Source: Lachnospiraceae bacterium EP-SM-12S-S03
Lineage (GTDB): Bacteria; Bacillota; Clostridia; Lachnospirales; Lachnospiraceae
Direction of reading: 5' to 3'
NCBI GenBank assembly: GCA_020540725.1
Contig: JAJBSL010000013.1
Span: 13,945-77,944, forward strand
Length of the DNA stretch: 64,000 nt
A program made the position numbers and the translations under genes. Within the stretch, counting starts at the first letter, position 1. Each line of letters starts with the position of its first letter. Under the pieces are notes generated by a model. It ran no database searches. It was not told the DNA's origin and saw only the letters and a program-made list of their open reading frames with translations. Positions 18,959 to 26,723 of this stretch are shown here, piece by piece.

Positions 18959-20300
18959 ATTCACACTCCTGTTCTTTCTTTAATTTCTTGTGTGTGTACC
19001 AATAATAATATGGAATCAACGGAATCAGCGCGCTCCCCCATGCTGCCGGGTCCGTCATACACACGCCAGCAAATTGCAATGGTTGAAACAGTATCGCAAT
19101 GGCCACTGCTCTTGCCAAAAGTTCAAACACACCGCCAAGCATTGGTACAATCCCATTTCCAAGTCCCTGTAACGCGTTCCTATAAATAAATATAAGTCCC
19201 AATGGGAAGTAAAACCATAGGCAAATATGGAACATCTGTCTTGCAATTTCCTGGATCTGTCCTGTGGAATCTTCCACGAAAATCTGCACCATCGGAGCCA
19301 GGAAGAAATAAGCTGCAATCATCGTAAAAATGCTGTAAACTCCGCAAAGAATCACGCTGGACTTTACGCCCTTTTTAATACGCTCTATTTTTCCCGCACC
19401 GTAATTTTGTCCCACATACGTTGCAATCGCTGTTCCGATCGACGGATACGCCTGCAGAATCAGGTTTTGAATTTTATTGGCTGCAGAATACGCCGCAATA
19501 TGTACCTCTCCAAGCATATTTAAAGAAGACTGTACGATCAATCCACCGATTGCGGTAATGGAAAACTGTAATCCCATCGGGACTCCCATCTTCAGCAGAT
19601 TCCAGATACTTTGTCCTTTGATAATCCTGTCATCTTTTCCAAAATGAATAATTTTATATTTTTTCCACACAAAACCCAAACATAAAATTGCAGCCACACA
19701 TTGTGCGAGTACGGTTGCCAATGCTGCTCCTGCCACTCCAAGTTCAAAAACTGCAACGAAAAGCAAATCCAATCCGACATTTAAAACAGAAGATACAATA
19801 AGAAAATACAGTGGCGTACGGCTGTCTCCAAGGGCGCGCGCCATTGAAGAGAGCATATTATAAAGTATTGTGATCGGTATTCCCGCAAAAATAACCGCCA
19901 CGTATCCTCTTGTCATTTCAAAAATATTTTCCGGCGTATTGACAAGGTGAAGAAGCCATTCATCCAGAAGTAATAAAGCTGCTGTCAAAACAACTGCGAT
20001 CGCCACACACAAATACGTTGACATGGCGACATAATGCTTCAATCCTTTTTCATCTTTTGCACCGTATCTTTGCGCAATTAAAATTGAAAATCCGCTTGTC
20101 ATACCAAGAATCCAGCCATTCACGAAAAAAACAAGATGCGTTGTACTTCCCACAGATGCCAGCGCATCCACACCAATATAGCGTCCAACAATCATGGAAT
20201 CTACAATATTATATAAATTTTGAAACAATCCGCCAAATAAAACCGGGATCATAAATACTAGGATCAGTCTATACGGTTTCCCTTCTGTCATATCTTTCAT
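18948..20300 (-). CDS. MATE family efflux transporter
   Basis: Cation-coupled multidrug/metabolite exporter, 450 residues with about twelve hydrophobic helices in two repeated halves. The N-terminus MKDMTEGKPYRLILVFMIPVL and NLYNIVDSMIVGRYIG are typical of the DinF/NorM-like MATE proteins of Clostridia. The second half restarts near SIWNLLKMGVPMG. ATG follows GGGGGAGG with nine-base spacing. It is the first gene of an operon with a RelA/SpoT-domain protein and guanine deaminase; that context hints at a nucleobase or nucleoside cargo, but the sequence does not fix it. Confidence 0.92.
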   Translation of the reverse strand: MKDMTEGKPYRLILVFMIPVLFGGLFQNLYNIVDSMIVGRYIGVDALASVGSTTHLVFFVNGWILGMTSGFSILIAQRYGAKDEKGLKHYVAMSTYLCVAIAVVLTAALLLLDEWLLHLVNTPENIFEMTRGYVAVIFAGIPITILYNMLSSMARALGDSRTPLYFLIVSSVLNVGLDLLFVAVFELGVAGAALATVLAQCVAAILCLGFVWKKYKIIHFGKDDRIIKGQSIWNLLKMGVPMGLQFSITAIGGLIVQSSLNMLGEVHIAAYSAANKIQNLILQAYPSIGTAIATYVGQNYGAGKIERIKKGVKSSVILCGVYSIFTMIAAYFFLAPMVQIFVEDSTGQIQEIARQMFHICLWFYFPLGLIFIYRNALQGLGNGIVPMLGGVFELLARAVAIAILFQPLQFAGVCMTDPAAWGSALIPLIPYYYWYTHKKLKKEQECEYAG

Positions 20301-20384
20301 TCATACATTCCTCCCCCATTTCCTTAGTTTCCCCATATCATTATACATAGCATTTCTCCATTTGAAAAGGGTAATTTCCCGCAG

Positions 20385-20412
20385 CAAAAAGGATATGGAA
20401 CATCCATATCCT
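20385..20412 (-). terminator. Terminator after the SdpI-like gene
   Basis: Perfect 9-bp stem AGGATATGG (20390-20398) / CCATATCCT (20404-20412), 5-nt loop, then TTTTT on the minus strand, 12 bp after the stop. Confidence 0.9.
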
Positions 20413-20423
20413 CATTTTGTTCA

Positions 20424-21059
20424 TTACAATCTGTTTTCTCTTTTATAAAGTATGAACGAGTATATAACCGGAATCAATACCGTACAAGCAATCACAACTA
20501 AAATAATCTCTGCACTTCTTAAAAAAATATTTGCTATGAATACAATTCCTGCCACAACCCAAAGCTTGGAAGCTATACGGTGTGTTTTATTCCAGTTTTC
20601 TTCGCTACTTAATGTCCAAGGAATCTTGATTCCCACCGTGTAATTCTGTTGGTTTTTCGACATATAATTTCCTAATACAATGAACAGAATCCCCATCATA
20701 ATACTTACAATCATTGTCATGTCAATCTGCATTCCAAGAGCATACGCGAGTATAGAACCATTCGATACGATTGAAATAACCGGCACTATCCAGAAAATTA
20801 CCGCCAGCATCATTCTTCCGATATTTTTCTTCTTTGGATCATTCAATGTCACACATACACAAAACAAATGAATCACAAGAAGAAATAACGGAAGTCCAAA
20901 TACCGTAGAGGCTTTGCTGCTCCATCCATCTGCCGCATTATTACTTCCAAAATGTGTCGCAATGGTATCCGGTAACTGTTTCCAAAAGAATATACCTACC
21001 AAAATTGGAAGTATTGTAATGATACTTGTAATAATCAGTCTTTTTCTATATTGTTTCAT
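20424..21059 (-). CDS. SdpI-family membrane protein
   Basis: Integral membrane protein of 211 residues with about six hydrophobic helices. The N-terminal part has the DUF1648 pattern (LPDTIATHFGSNNAADGWSS); the C-terminal part has the SdpI pattern (NYTVGIKIPWTLSSEENWNKTHRIAS). SdpI of Bacillus gives immunity to the SdpC toxin and signals to its repressor. Here the gene overlaps the ArsR-type repressor by 14 bp, the same pairing as sdpR-sdpI. No toxin operon (sdpABC) is nearby, so it may defend against foreign toxins or act in envelope stress. ATG follows GGGAGGA. Confidence 0.9.
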   Translation of the reverse strand: MKQYRKRLIITSIITILPILVGIFFWKQLPDTIATHFGSNNAADGWSSKASTVFGLPLFLLVIHLFCVCVTLNDPKKKNIGRMMLAVIFWIVPVISIVSNGSILAYALGMQIDMTMIVSIMMGILFIVLGNYMSKNQQNYTVGIKIPWTLSSEENWNKTHRIASKLWVVAGIVFIANIFLRSAEIILVVIACTVLIPVIYSFILYKRENRL

Positions 21060-21327
21060 TCTGTTTTCCTCCCTTCAAGTCACTAAGCCATAACATAATT
21101 TCTTCTACTACTGACGTATTCAGATTATAATACACATAGTTTTTTTCTTTTGTTTCCCACACCAGATCTGCTTTCTTAAGCACACTTAAGTGATACGAAA
21201 TTGTTGCATTGGTCATATCAAACCGGTCTGCAATTTCTCCCGCTGACATTCTACCAGACTTTAGCATCACAAGTATCTCTCTTCGAACCGGATCTGACAA
21301 TGCTTTGAACGTTTCACCAAAACCCAT
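21046..21327 (-). CDS. ArsR-family autorepressor, SdpR-like
   Basis: Small winged-helix repressor of 93 residues: FKALSDPVRREILVMLKSG, then recognition helix region MTNATISYHLSVLKKADLV and wing KEKNYVYYNLN. The metal-binding cysteines of ArsR/SmtB are absent, as in SdpR. ATG follows AGAGGTGAT. The upstream region carries three copies of a TTTAGAA-type half-site around its own promoter, so autoregulation is likely. In the known Bacillus pair, the membrane protein sequesters the repressor when toxin is bound; that mechanism is only inferred here. Confidence 0.9.
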   Translation of the reverse strand: MGFGETFKALSDPVRREILVMLKSGRMSAGEIADRFDMTNATISYHLSVLKKADLVWETKEKNYVYYNLNTSVVEEIMLWLSDLKGGKQNETI

Positions 21328-21350
21328 TCCATCACCTCTTCCAAATCTAT

Positions 21351-21439
21351 TTAGAAAATTTTCTAATTACTTTTAATTACAATATAGCACTTCTAAATAA
21401 AAAGTCAAGAACTATTTAGATTTTTTTCTAAATAGTTCT
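21351..21439 (-). promoter_or_regulatory. Promoter with operator-like repeat array for the SdpR/SdpI-like pair
   Basis: Promoter on the minus strand: TTGACT (21408-21403), 16-bp spacer, TATATT (21386-21381). Upstream of the -35 lies a perfect 13-bp inverted repeat (21408-21420 and 21427-21439, core CTATTTAGA). A related half-site (TATTTAGAAG) is in the spacer, and a 16-bp palindrome TTAGAAAATTTTCTAA (21351-21366) lies before the SD. The shared TTTAGAA core suggests cooperative binding by the adjacent ArsR-type protein. Confidence 0.65.
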
Positions 21440-21459
21440 CAAAGTCATTTCCCATATGC

Positions 21460-21499
21460 AAAAAGGGCTCTCAAATCACTGATTGATTTGAGAGCCCTT
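21460..21499 (-). terminator. Terminator after the GGGtGRT gene
   Basis: Perfect 16-bp stem (21463-21478 and 21484-21499), 5-nt loop, then a run of Ts on the minus strand, 27 bp after the stop. Confidence 0.92.
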
Positions 21500-21526
21500 A
21501 GAGATTCAAACTACTATATTTCTATA

Positions 21527-22537
21527 TTAGAATTTACCTTCTGTTGCAGCCTGCTCGATCGCTACAGCTACAGCTACAGTCATACCAACCATCGGGTTGT
21601 TACCTGCACCGATTAATCCCATCATCTCAACGTGAGCCGGAACAGAAGAAGAACCTGCGAACTGTGCATCAGAATGCATACGTCCTAATGTATCTGTCAT
21701 ACCGTAAGAAGCCGGTCCTGCTGCCATGTTGTCCGGGTGAAGTGTACGTCCTGTACCACCACCAGAAGCAACTGAGAAATATTTCTTTCCTGCTTCTACA
21801 CATTCTTTCTTATATGTACCTGCAACCGGATGCTGGAAACGTGTCGGGTTTGTAGAGTTACCTGTAATAGAAACATCAACGCCCTCTTTCCACATGATCG
21901 CTACACCTTCACGTACATCATTTGCACCATAACAGTTAACTTTTGCACGAAGTCCATCAGAATATGCTGTTCTTGCTACTTCTTTCAATTCTCCTGTGTA
22001 GTAATCGTACTCTGTCTGCACATATGTAAATCCATTGATTCTTGCGATGATCTTAGCAGCATCTTTTCCAAGACCATTTAAGATAACACGTAATGGTTTT
22101 TTACGGACTTTGTTTGCTTTTTCAGCAATACCGATTGCTCCTTCCGCAGCAGCGAAAGACTCGTGACCTGCTAAGAATGCGAAACAATCTGTATCTTCTT
22201 CAAGAAGCATTTTACCAAGGTTACCATGTCCAAGACCTACTTTTCTCTGGTCAGCAACAGAACCCGGAATACAGAAAGCCTGAAGACCTTCTCCGATTGC
22301 TGCAGCAGCGTCTGCAGCTTTTCTGCAGTCTTTCTTGATTGCAATCGCAGCGCCTACAATGTAAGCCCAACATGCATTTTCAAAACAGATTGGCTGAATT
22401 CCTTTTACCTGATCGTAAACATTAAGTCCAGCGTCTTTTGTGATTTTTTCAGCTTCTTCGATAGAAGCGATACCATAGCTGTTTAATACAGCGTTGATTT
22501 TATCAATACGTCTCTCATATGATTCAAATAAAGCCAT
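21527..22537 (-). CDS. GGGtGRT family protein (function unknown)
   Basis: A 336-residue soluble protein recognisable by the motif that names the family, here ASGGGTGRTLHPDN (about residues 256-269). It is followed by AAGPASYGMTDTLGRMHSDAQF and the glycine-rich end GLIGAGNNPMVGMTVAVAVA. I know of no established biochemical role. It lies 19 bp behind the NifU-like gene on the same strand, and the two families are habitual neighbours. The neat terminator downstream makes this a two-gene operon. ATG follows AGGAGG. Conserved Cys residues near the N-terminal third could bind metal, but no classical cluster motif is visible. Confidence 0.9.
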   Translation of the reverse strand: MALFESYERRIDKINAVLNSYGIASIEEAEKITKDAGLNVYDQVKGIQPICFENACWAYIVGAAIAIKKDCRKAADAAAAIGEGLQAFCIPGSVADQRKVGLGHGNLGKMLLEEDTDCFAFLAGHESFAAAEGAIGIAEKANKVRKKPLRVILNGLGKDAAKIIARINGFTYVQTEYDYYTGELKEVARTAYSDGLRAKVNCYGANDVREGVAIMWKEGVDVSITGNSTNPTRFQHPVAGTYKKECVEAGKKYFSVASGGGTGRTLHPDNMAAGPASYGMTDTLGRMHSDAQFAGSSSVPAHVEMMGLIGAGNNPMVGMTVAVAVAIEQAATEGKF

Positions 22538-22556
22538 TTTAAAGTCCTCCTATCGA

Positions 22557-23249
22557 TTATTCTTGTCTTGGGTCAATGATCTTCACTGCATCATTAACAC
22601 GACCATACTGTCCCTGTGCTTTTTCCCAAGCTACATTTGGTTCGTCACCCTTCTTAATGAAGTCTGTGAATTTACCAAGGCTTACGAATTTGTAACCGAT
22701 GATCTCATTGTTTGCATCAAGGGCGATACCTGTTACATATCCTTCTGCCATCTCAAGATAACGAGGTCCTTTTGCAAGTGTTCCGTACATTGTACCAACC
22801 TGTGAACGAAGACCTTTTCCCAAGTCTTCAAGACCTGCACCGATCGGAAGTCCGTCTTCAGAGAATGCACTCTGTGTACGTCCATATACAATCTGTAAGA
22901 ATAATTCTCTCATTGCTGTGTTGATAGCGTCACAAACTAAATCTGTATTTAAAGCTTCAAGAATAGTTTTTCCAGGTAAAATCTCAGATGCCATTGCTGC
23001 TGAGTGTGTCATACCTGAGCATCCAATTGTCTCTACAAGAGCTTCCTGGATAATACCATCTTTTACGTTCAATGTTAATTTACATGCTCCCTGCTGTGGT
23101 GCACACCAGCCAACGCCGTGTGTTAAGCCGGAAATATCTTTTACTTCTTTTGCCTGTACCCATTTTGCTTCTTCTGGGATTGGAGCTGGTCCGTGATTTG
23201 CGCCTGATGCTACAGGACACATCATTTGTACTTCATGTGAATAAATCAT
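22557..23249 (-). CDS. NifU-like iron-sulfur scaffold-type protein paired with GGGtGRT protein
   Basis: A 230-residue protein from the ATG at 23249 (AAAGGAGT seven bases upstream). It has IscU/NifU-like cysteine context: THGVGWCAPQQGACKL and VETIGCSGMTHSAAMASEIL, the latter matching the second Cys loop of scaffold proteins. Cys residues at MMCPVA and TDLVCDA may add ligands. The extended N- and C-termini differ from housekeeping IscU. The isc/suf enzymes (IscS, SufBCD) are not nearby. Operon context suggests it loads or stores a cluster for, or jointly with, the GGGtGRT protein; this is inference. Confidence 0.85.
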   Translation of the reverse strand: MIYSHEVQMMCPVASGANHGPAPIPEEAKWVQAKEVKDISGLTHGVGWCAPQQGACKLTLNVKDGIIQEALVETIGCSGMTHSAAMASEILPGKTILEALNTDLVCDAINTAMRELFLQIVYGRTQSAFSEDGLPIGAGLEDLGKGLRSQVGTMYGTLAKGPRYLEMAEGYVTGIALDANNEIIGYKFVSLGKFTDFIKKGDEPNVAWEKAQGQYGRVNDAVKIIDPRQE

Positions 23250-23383
23250 GTTAAGGACTCCTTTCAAATATGAAATATTTTCTTTATAGTGGTCGTTATA
23301 TCTTTAACACCTCATACGATATTATTTTCTCACAAAGTTCTTTATTTGTCCATATTTTTTTCAACCGACGCAAAACTTCTCAT

Positions 23384-24601
23384 CTATTTCTGCTTATATC
23401 CGTCTAAAAATCCTCCGATTCTTTTTATCGCATCTGCAAGCACTTCTGCTTCCGGAAGCATGACAATTCGGAAATGGTCCGGTTCCTGCCAGTCAAATCC
23501 GCTGCCTGGAACAAGCAGAATATTTGTGGCATGCAGTAGATCACGCGCAAATACCTTATCATTTGTAATTCCGAATTTCTTTACATCCAGCTTTGGAAAT
23601 ACATAGAATGCACTGTTATTTTTTACAAAGGAAATCCCGTCTATTTTCTCCAGTTCGCGGATTGTAGCTTCTCTTTGTTCATAAATCCTTCCCCCCGGTC
23701 TTACCATGGATGCAGGGGTCTCCATATCCTCCAGTGCCGCAGGTATTACAATCTGTGCCAATGTGTTAGAGCAAAGTCTCATAGATGTAAGCTGAATGAT
23801 TCCCTGTCTGTAATCTTCCGTTAAATCTCTTGGTCCGCTGATTACCATCCAACCGCACCGATATCCGCATAGGCAATGAGATTTTGATAAGCCGTTCATT
23901 GTTACAACCGGTATATCTTCTGTCAAAGATGCCAAAGATGTATGCTTCAGTCCATCCATCACAAGCCGGTCGTAAATTTCATCTGCAAATATCATAATTC
24001 CTGCTTCTCTTGCAATCTTTACAATCTCTTCTAACACTTCTTTCGAATATAACATTCCAGTCGGATTATTAGGATTGATCACAACAATCGCTTTCGTTCT
24101 ATCCGTAATCTTAGACCGGATGTCCTGTATATCCGGATTCCAATCTGCCTGTTCGTCACAGACATAAAATACAGGTTTCCCTCCTGCAAGATATACAGAA
24201 TTTCCCCAAAAGGAGTAACTTGGAGACGGCACAAGTACTTCGTCTCCATCATTCAAAAGCGGCATCAGCGCAAAAGAAACCACTTCACTCACACCATTTC
24301 CAATAAATACATCATCCGGTGTAATTCCTTTGATCCCTTTTGATTTTTCGTACTCGCAGATTGCTTCTCTGGATTTTGGCATTCCTTTGAAATCACAGTA
24401 ACCCACTCCATCATCTATGTGATTCTTCAAAGCATTCTCAATACTCTTCGGGAGACCAAAACCAAAGGTTGCAGGATTCCCAGTATTAAGTCTTAATACA
24501 TCCTTTCCTTGCTCCCGCATCTGCATCGCTTCCACATACAACGGTCCCCTGATATCTGAGTGTACATGTTCCATTCTTTTTGATCTCATAATATTTTCCA
24601 T
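23384..24601 (-). CDS. PLP-dependent aminotransferase class I (AlaA/AspC-like)
   Basis: Fold-type I aminotransferase of 405 residues. Seen: RLNTGNPATFGF at the N-terminus, GNGVSEVVSFAL, VINPNNPTGM, FADEIYDRLV, the PLP lysine in MNGLSKSHCLCGYRCGWM, and the carboxylate-binding Arg in DHFRIVMLP. The GLSKSHCLCGYRCGW pattern resembles alanine-type (AlaA) aminotransferases more than aspartate ones. The substrate is probably alanine/glutamate but is not proven. ATG follows GGGGAAAAG. It diverges from a LysR regulator 150 bp away, which may control it. Confidence 0.88.
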   Translation of the reverse strand: MENIMRSKRMEHVHSDIRGPLYVEAMQMREQGKDVLRLNTGNPATFGFGLPKSIENALKNHIDDGVGYCDFKGMPKSREAICEYEKSKGIKGITPDDVFIGNGVSEVVSFALMPLLNDGDEVLVPSPSYSFWGNSVYLAGGKPVFYVCDEQADWNPDIQDIRSKITDRTKAIVVINPNNPTGMLYSKEVLEEIVKIAREAGIMIFADEIYDRLVMDGLKHTSLASLTEDIPVVTMNGLSKSHCLCGYRCGWMVISGPRDLTEDYRQGIIQLTSMRLCSNTLAQIVIPAALEDMETPASMVRPGGRIYEQREATIRELEKIDGISFVKNNSAFYVFPKLDVKKFGITNDKVFARDLLHATNILLVPGSGFDWQEPDHFRIVMLPEAEVLADAIKRIGGFLDGYKQK

Positions 24602-24752
24602 TGCTTTTCCCCACTTATTTCTATATTTTTGTTGCAGCTTCTTATCTGTAACATATTTTTCATTGCTTTCATCATATAACAGAGATATAATATAATCAAA
24701 TACATATATTAGTATATAAGTTATATCATTTTAGCTATAATAGGAGTTTGCT

Positions 24753-25703
24753 ATGTTTACATGGAAAAAATACATTTATGAAGTTTATTTGGAAAAAAGT
24801 TTTTCAAAAGCCGCACAAAATCTCTATATCAGTCAGCCTTCTTTAAGCGCCCGCGTAAAAAAAGTCGAAGAGCGTATCGGATTTCCGCTCTTCGACCGAA
24901 GTACCAGTCCTCTGCAGCTTACCGAAGTAGGCGAAGTCTACATCGAGGCTGCTGAAGAAATTTTTAAAATTGAACAACGTGTAGAAAACTATATCAACAA
25001 CCTTTCTACACTAAAAATCGGAAGCTTATCTATTGGAGCCAGCAATCTTTTTGCAGCTTATGTTCTTCCACCACTCATTACAGACTTCAAGCAGAAGTTT
25101 CCGGATGTGCATATTCAGATTACAGAGGGAAACACCACACAGCTGGAAAGCATGTTAAGTAATAATTCCCTTGATTTTGTCATTGACAACTATCATTATG
25201 ACAGAACTTTATACAGCAAAGAGCTCTATTGCAAAGAAAACATTCTTCTTGCAGTTCCGAAAAATCTGCCTGTCGAAGAATCCTTAAAGCAGTACCGTCT
25301 CACCCATGAGAGTATCAAAAACAAAAGTTATCTGAATCATACGTATCCGACTGTTCCATTGGAAGCATTTTCTTCTCTTCCTTTTATCATGCTCACCCCT
25401 GGCAATGATACCCGCATACGTGGAGACAGACTATGCAGAGAAGCCGGATTTCATCCGAACATCATCTTGGAACTGAATCAGCAATCTACAGCCTACATGG
25501 CTGCGTCCACGCAGCTTGGCGCAACATTTATCAGTGATATGCTCGTAAGTCAGCTTCCATCGTTTGAAAATCTTGACTACTACAAACTGGATGGATCAAG
25601 TGCAAACCGCCAGGTGTTTTTCTATTACAAGAATCACAAGTACAAAACACGTGCTATGGAAGAATTCCTTACCATGATGCATATGCCGGCCGACCCATCC
25701 TGA
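24753..25703 (+). CDS. LysR-family transcriptional regulator
   Basis: Regulator of 316 residues. The N-terminal winged helix reads SFSKAAQNLYISQPSLSARVKKVEERIG with LFDRST, the canonical LysR helix-turn-helix. A linker helix follows, then the effector-binding periplasmic-binding-protein-like domain from about residue 90 (LSIGASNLFAAYVLPPL). ATG follows AATAGGAG. It is divergent from the class I aminotransferase, the usual layout for a LysR regulator and its target, so amino-acid responsive control is a reasonable guess. Confidence 0.93.
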   Translation: MFTWKKYIYEVYLEKSFSKAAQNLYISQPSLSARVKKVEERIGFPLFDRSTSPLQLTEVGEVYIEAAEEIFKIEQRVENYINNLSTLKIGSLSIGASNLFAAYVLPPLITDFKQKFPDVHIQITEGNTTQLESMLSNNSLDFVIDNYHYDRTLYSKELYCKENILLAVPKNLPVEESLKQYRLTHESIKNKSYLNHTYPTVPLEAFSSLPFIMLTPGNDTRIRGDRLCREAGFHPNIILELNQQSTAYMAASTQLGATFISDMLVSQLPSFENLDYYKLDGSSANRQVFFYYKNHKYKTRAMEEFLTMMHMPADPS

Positions 25704-25705
25704 TT

Positions 25706-26179
25706 TTATTCTTTCTGCAGCATTTCATGCAACAGTTGCAATGCCGCTTCTACAGTATCAGATCTGTTTTGTTCTCTTGTCCCGTGAAGGCGCAGTTCCT
25801 TCACGCGGACATTTTCTTCTATGCAGCATCCGATATAAATCAGTCCCACCGGCTTCTCAGGCGTTCCTCCTCCCGGCCCCGCAATGCCGGTAGTGCTTAA
25901 CGCAACGTTTGCACAGGCAGCCTTCGCCGCACCGCGCGCCATTTCTTCTGCCGTTTCCTTACTCACTGCTCCGAATTGCTCTAGCGTCTCATGTTTTACA
26001 CCAAGTATTTTTTCTTTTGCAGCGTTGGCATAAGTAATATGCCCTTCGTTATATACTTCGGAAGCTCCTGAAACGTTCAAAAGTCTTCCGGCAAGAAGAC
26101 CTCCGGTACAGGATTCTGCAGTTGTAACCGTATATCCTCTTTGTAAGAGTTTCTTTACGACCCTTTCTTCCAAAGTCAT
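25706..26179 (-). CDS. pncC: Nicotinamide-nucleotide amidohydrolase (CinA C-terminal domain protein)
   Basis: Stand-alone CinA C-terminal domain, 157 residues, predicted to deamidate NMN to NaMN in NAD recycling. Signature segments: TVTTAESCTGGLLAGRLL near the N-terminus and STTGIAGPGGGTPEKPVGLIYIG in the middle. I place the start at ATG 26179, after AAGGTGG and one base beyond the pgsA stop; a longer frame reaching 26230 lies inside pgsA. It is the last gene of the rimO-pgsA-pncC run. The molybdopterin-binding N-terminal half of full CinA is absent. Confidence 0.93.
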   Translation of the reverse strand: MTLEERVVKKLLQRGYTVTTAESCTGGLLAGRLLNVSGASEVYNEGHITYANAAKEKILGVKHETLEQFGAVSKETAEEMARGAAKAACANVALSTTGIAGPGGGTPEKPVGLIYIGCCIEENVRVKELRLHGTREQNRSDTVEAALQLLHEMLQKE

Positions 26180-26180
26180 A

Positions 26181-26723
26181 TTACATTCCACCTTTTGTAA
26201 GTACTTCTTTGTTTTTCGCGATATAGTCAATCAACGAAACTACGGTAAGGATCAACGCAATGTAGATCAGAATCGTCTCAAGCATGACGAAAGAAGATCC
26301 AAGATCCATGATCATCACAATGATCATCACCATTTGGAATACTGTTTTGAATTTGCCCCAGTAACTCGCCGCAATAACGATTCCGCTATCAGATGCTACA
26401 AGGCGGAATCCGCTGATGATAAATTCACGGCTGATGATAATAATTACGATCCATGCAGGCAATCTTCCCATTTCTACAAGACAGATCATGGCAGAGCTTA
26501 CAAGAAGTTTATCCGCAAGTGGATCCATAAATTTTCCAAAATTTGTTACAAGATTATATTTTCTTGCAATTTTGCCATCTAACAGATCTGTCAGACTTGC
26601 CACTGCAAATATGATCAACGCAATCCATTTATCCATTCCCGGCACGATGTCCACTAACATAAACACCACAAAAAACGGAATCATCAGCACTCTTAAAACC
26701 GTTAATTTATTTGGTAAATTCAT
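26181..26723 (-). CDS. pgsA: CDP-diacylglycerol-glycerol-3-phosphate 3-phosphatidyltransferase
   Basis: Membrane enzyme that makes phosphatidylglycerophosphate, the committed step to phosphatidylglycerol. The 180-residue protein has the full CDP-alcohol phosphotransferase motif D46-xx-D49-G50-xx-A53-R54-x8-G63-xxx-D67-xxx-D71 and several hydrophobic helices. Its start overlaps the rimO stop by one base (TAATG), so translation is coupled. Length is normal. Confidence 0.95.
   Translation of the reverse strand: MNLPNKLTVLRVLMIPFFVVFMLVDIVPGMDKWIALIIFAVASLTDLLDGKIARKYNLVTNFGKFMDPLADKLLVSSAMICLVEMGRLPAWIVIIIISREFIISGFRLVASDSGIVIAASYWGKFKTVFQMVMIIVMIMDLGSSFVMLETILIYIALILTVVSLIDYIAKNKEVLTKGGM

Noticed and set aside
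20300-20424. Purine or ppGpp riboswitch before the MATE/guaD operon
   Set aside because: Only about 120 bp, mostly taken by the preceding terminator; no conserved purine-riboswitch or ykkC-type core could be seen.
21408-21439. Rho-independent terminator
   Set aside because: The perfect 13-bp repeat has a T-rich loop but no T-run after either arm, and it sits next to a -35 box, so an operator is more likely.
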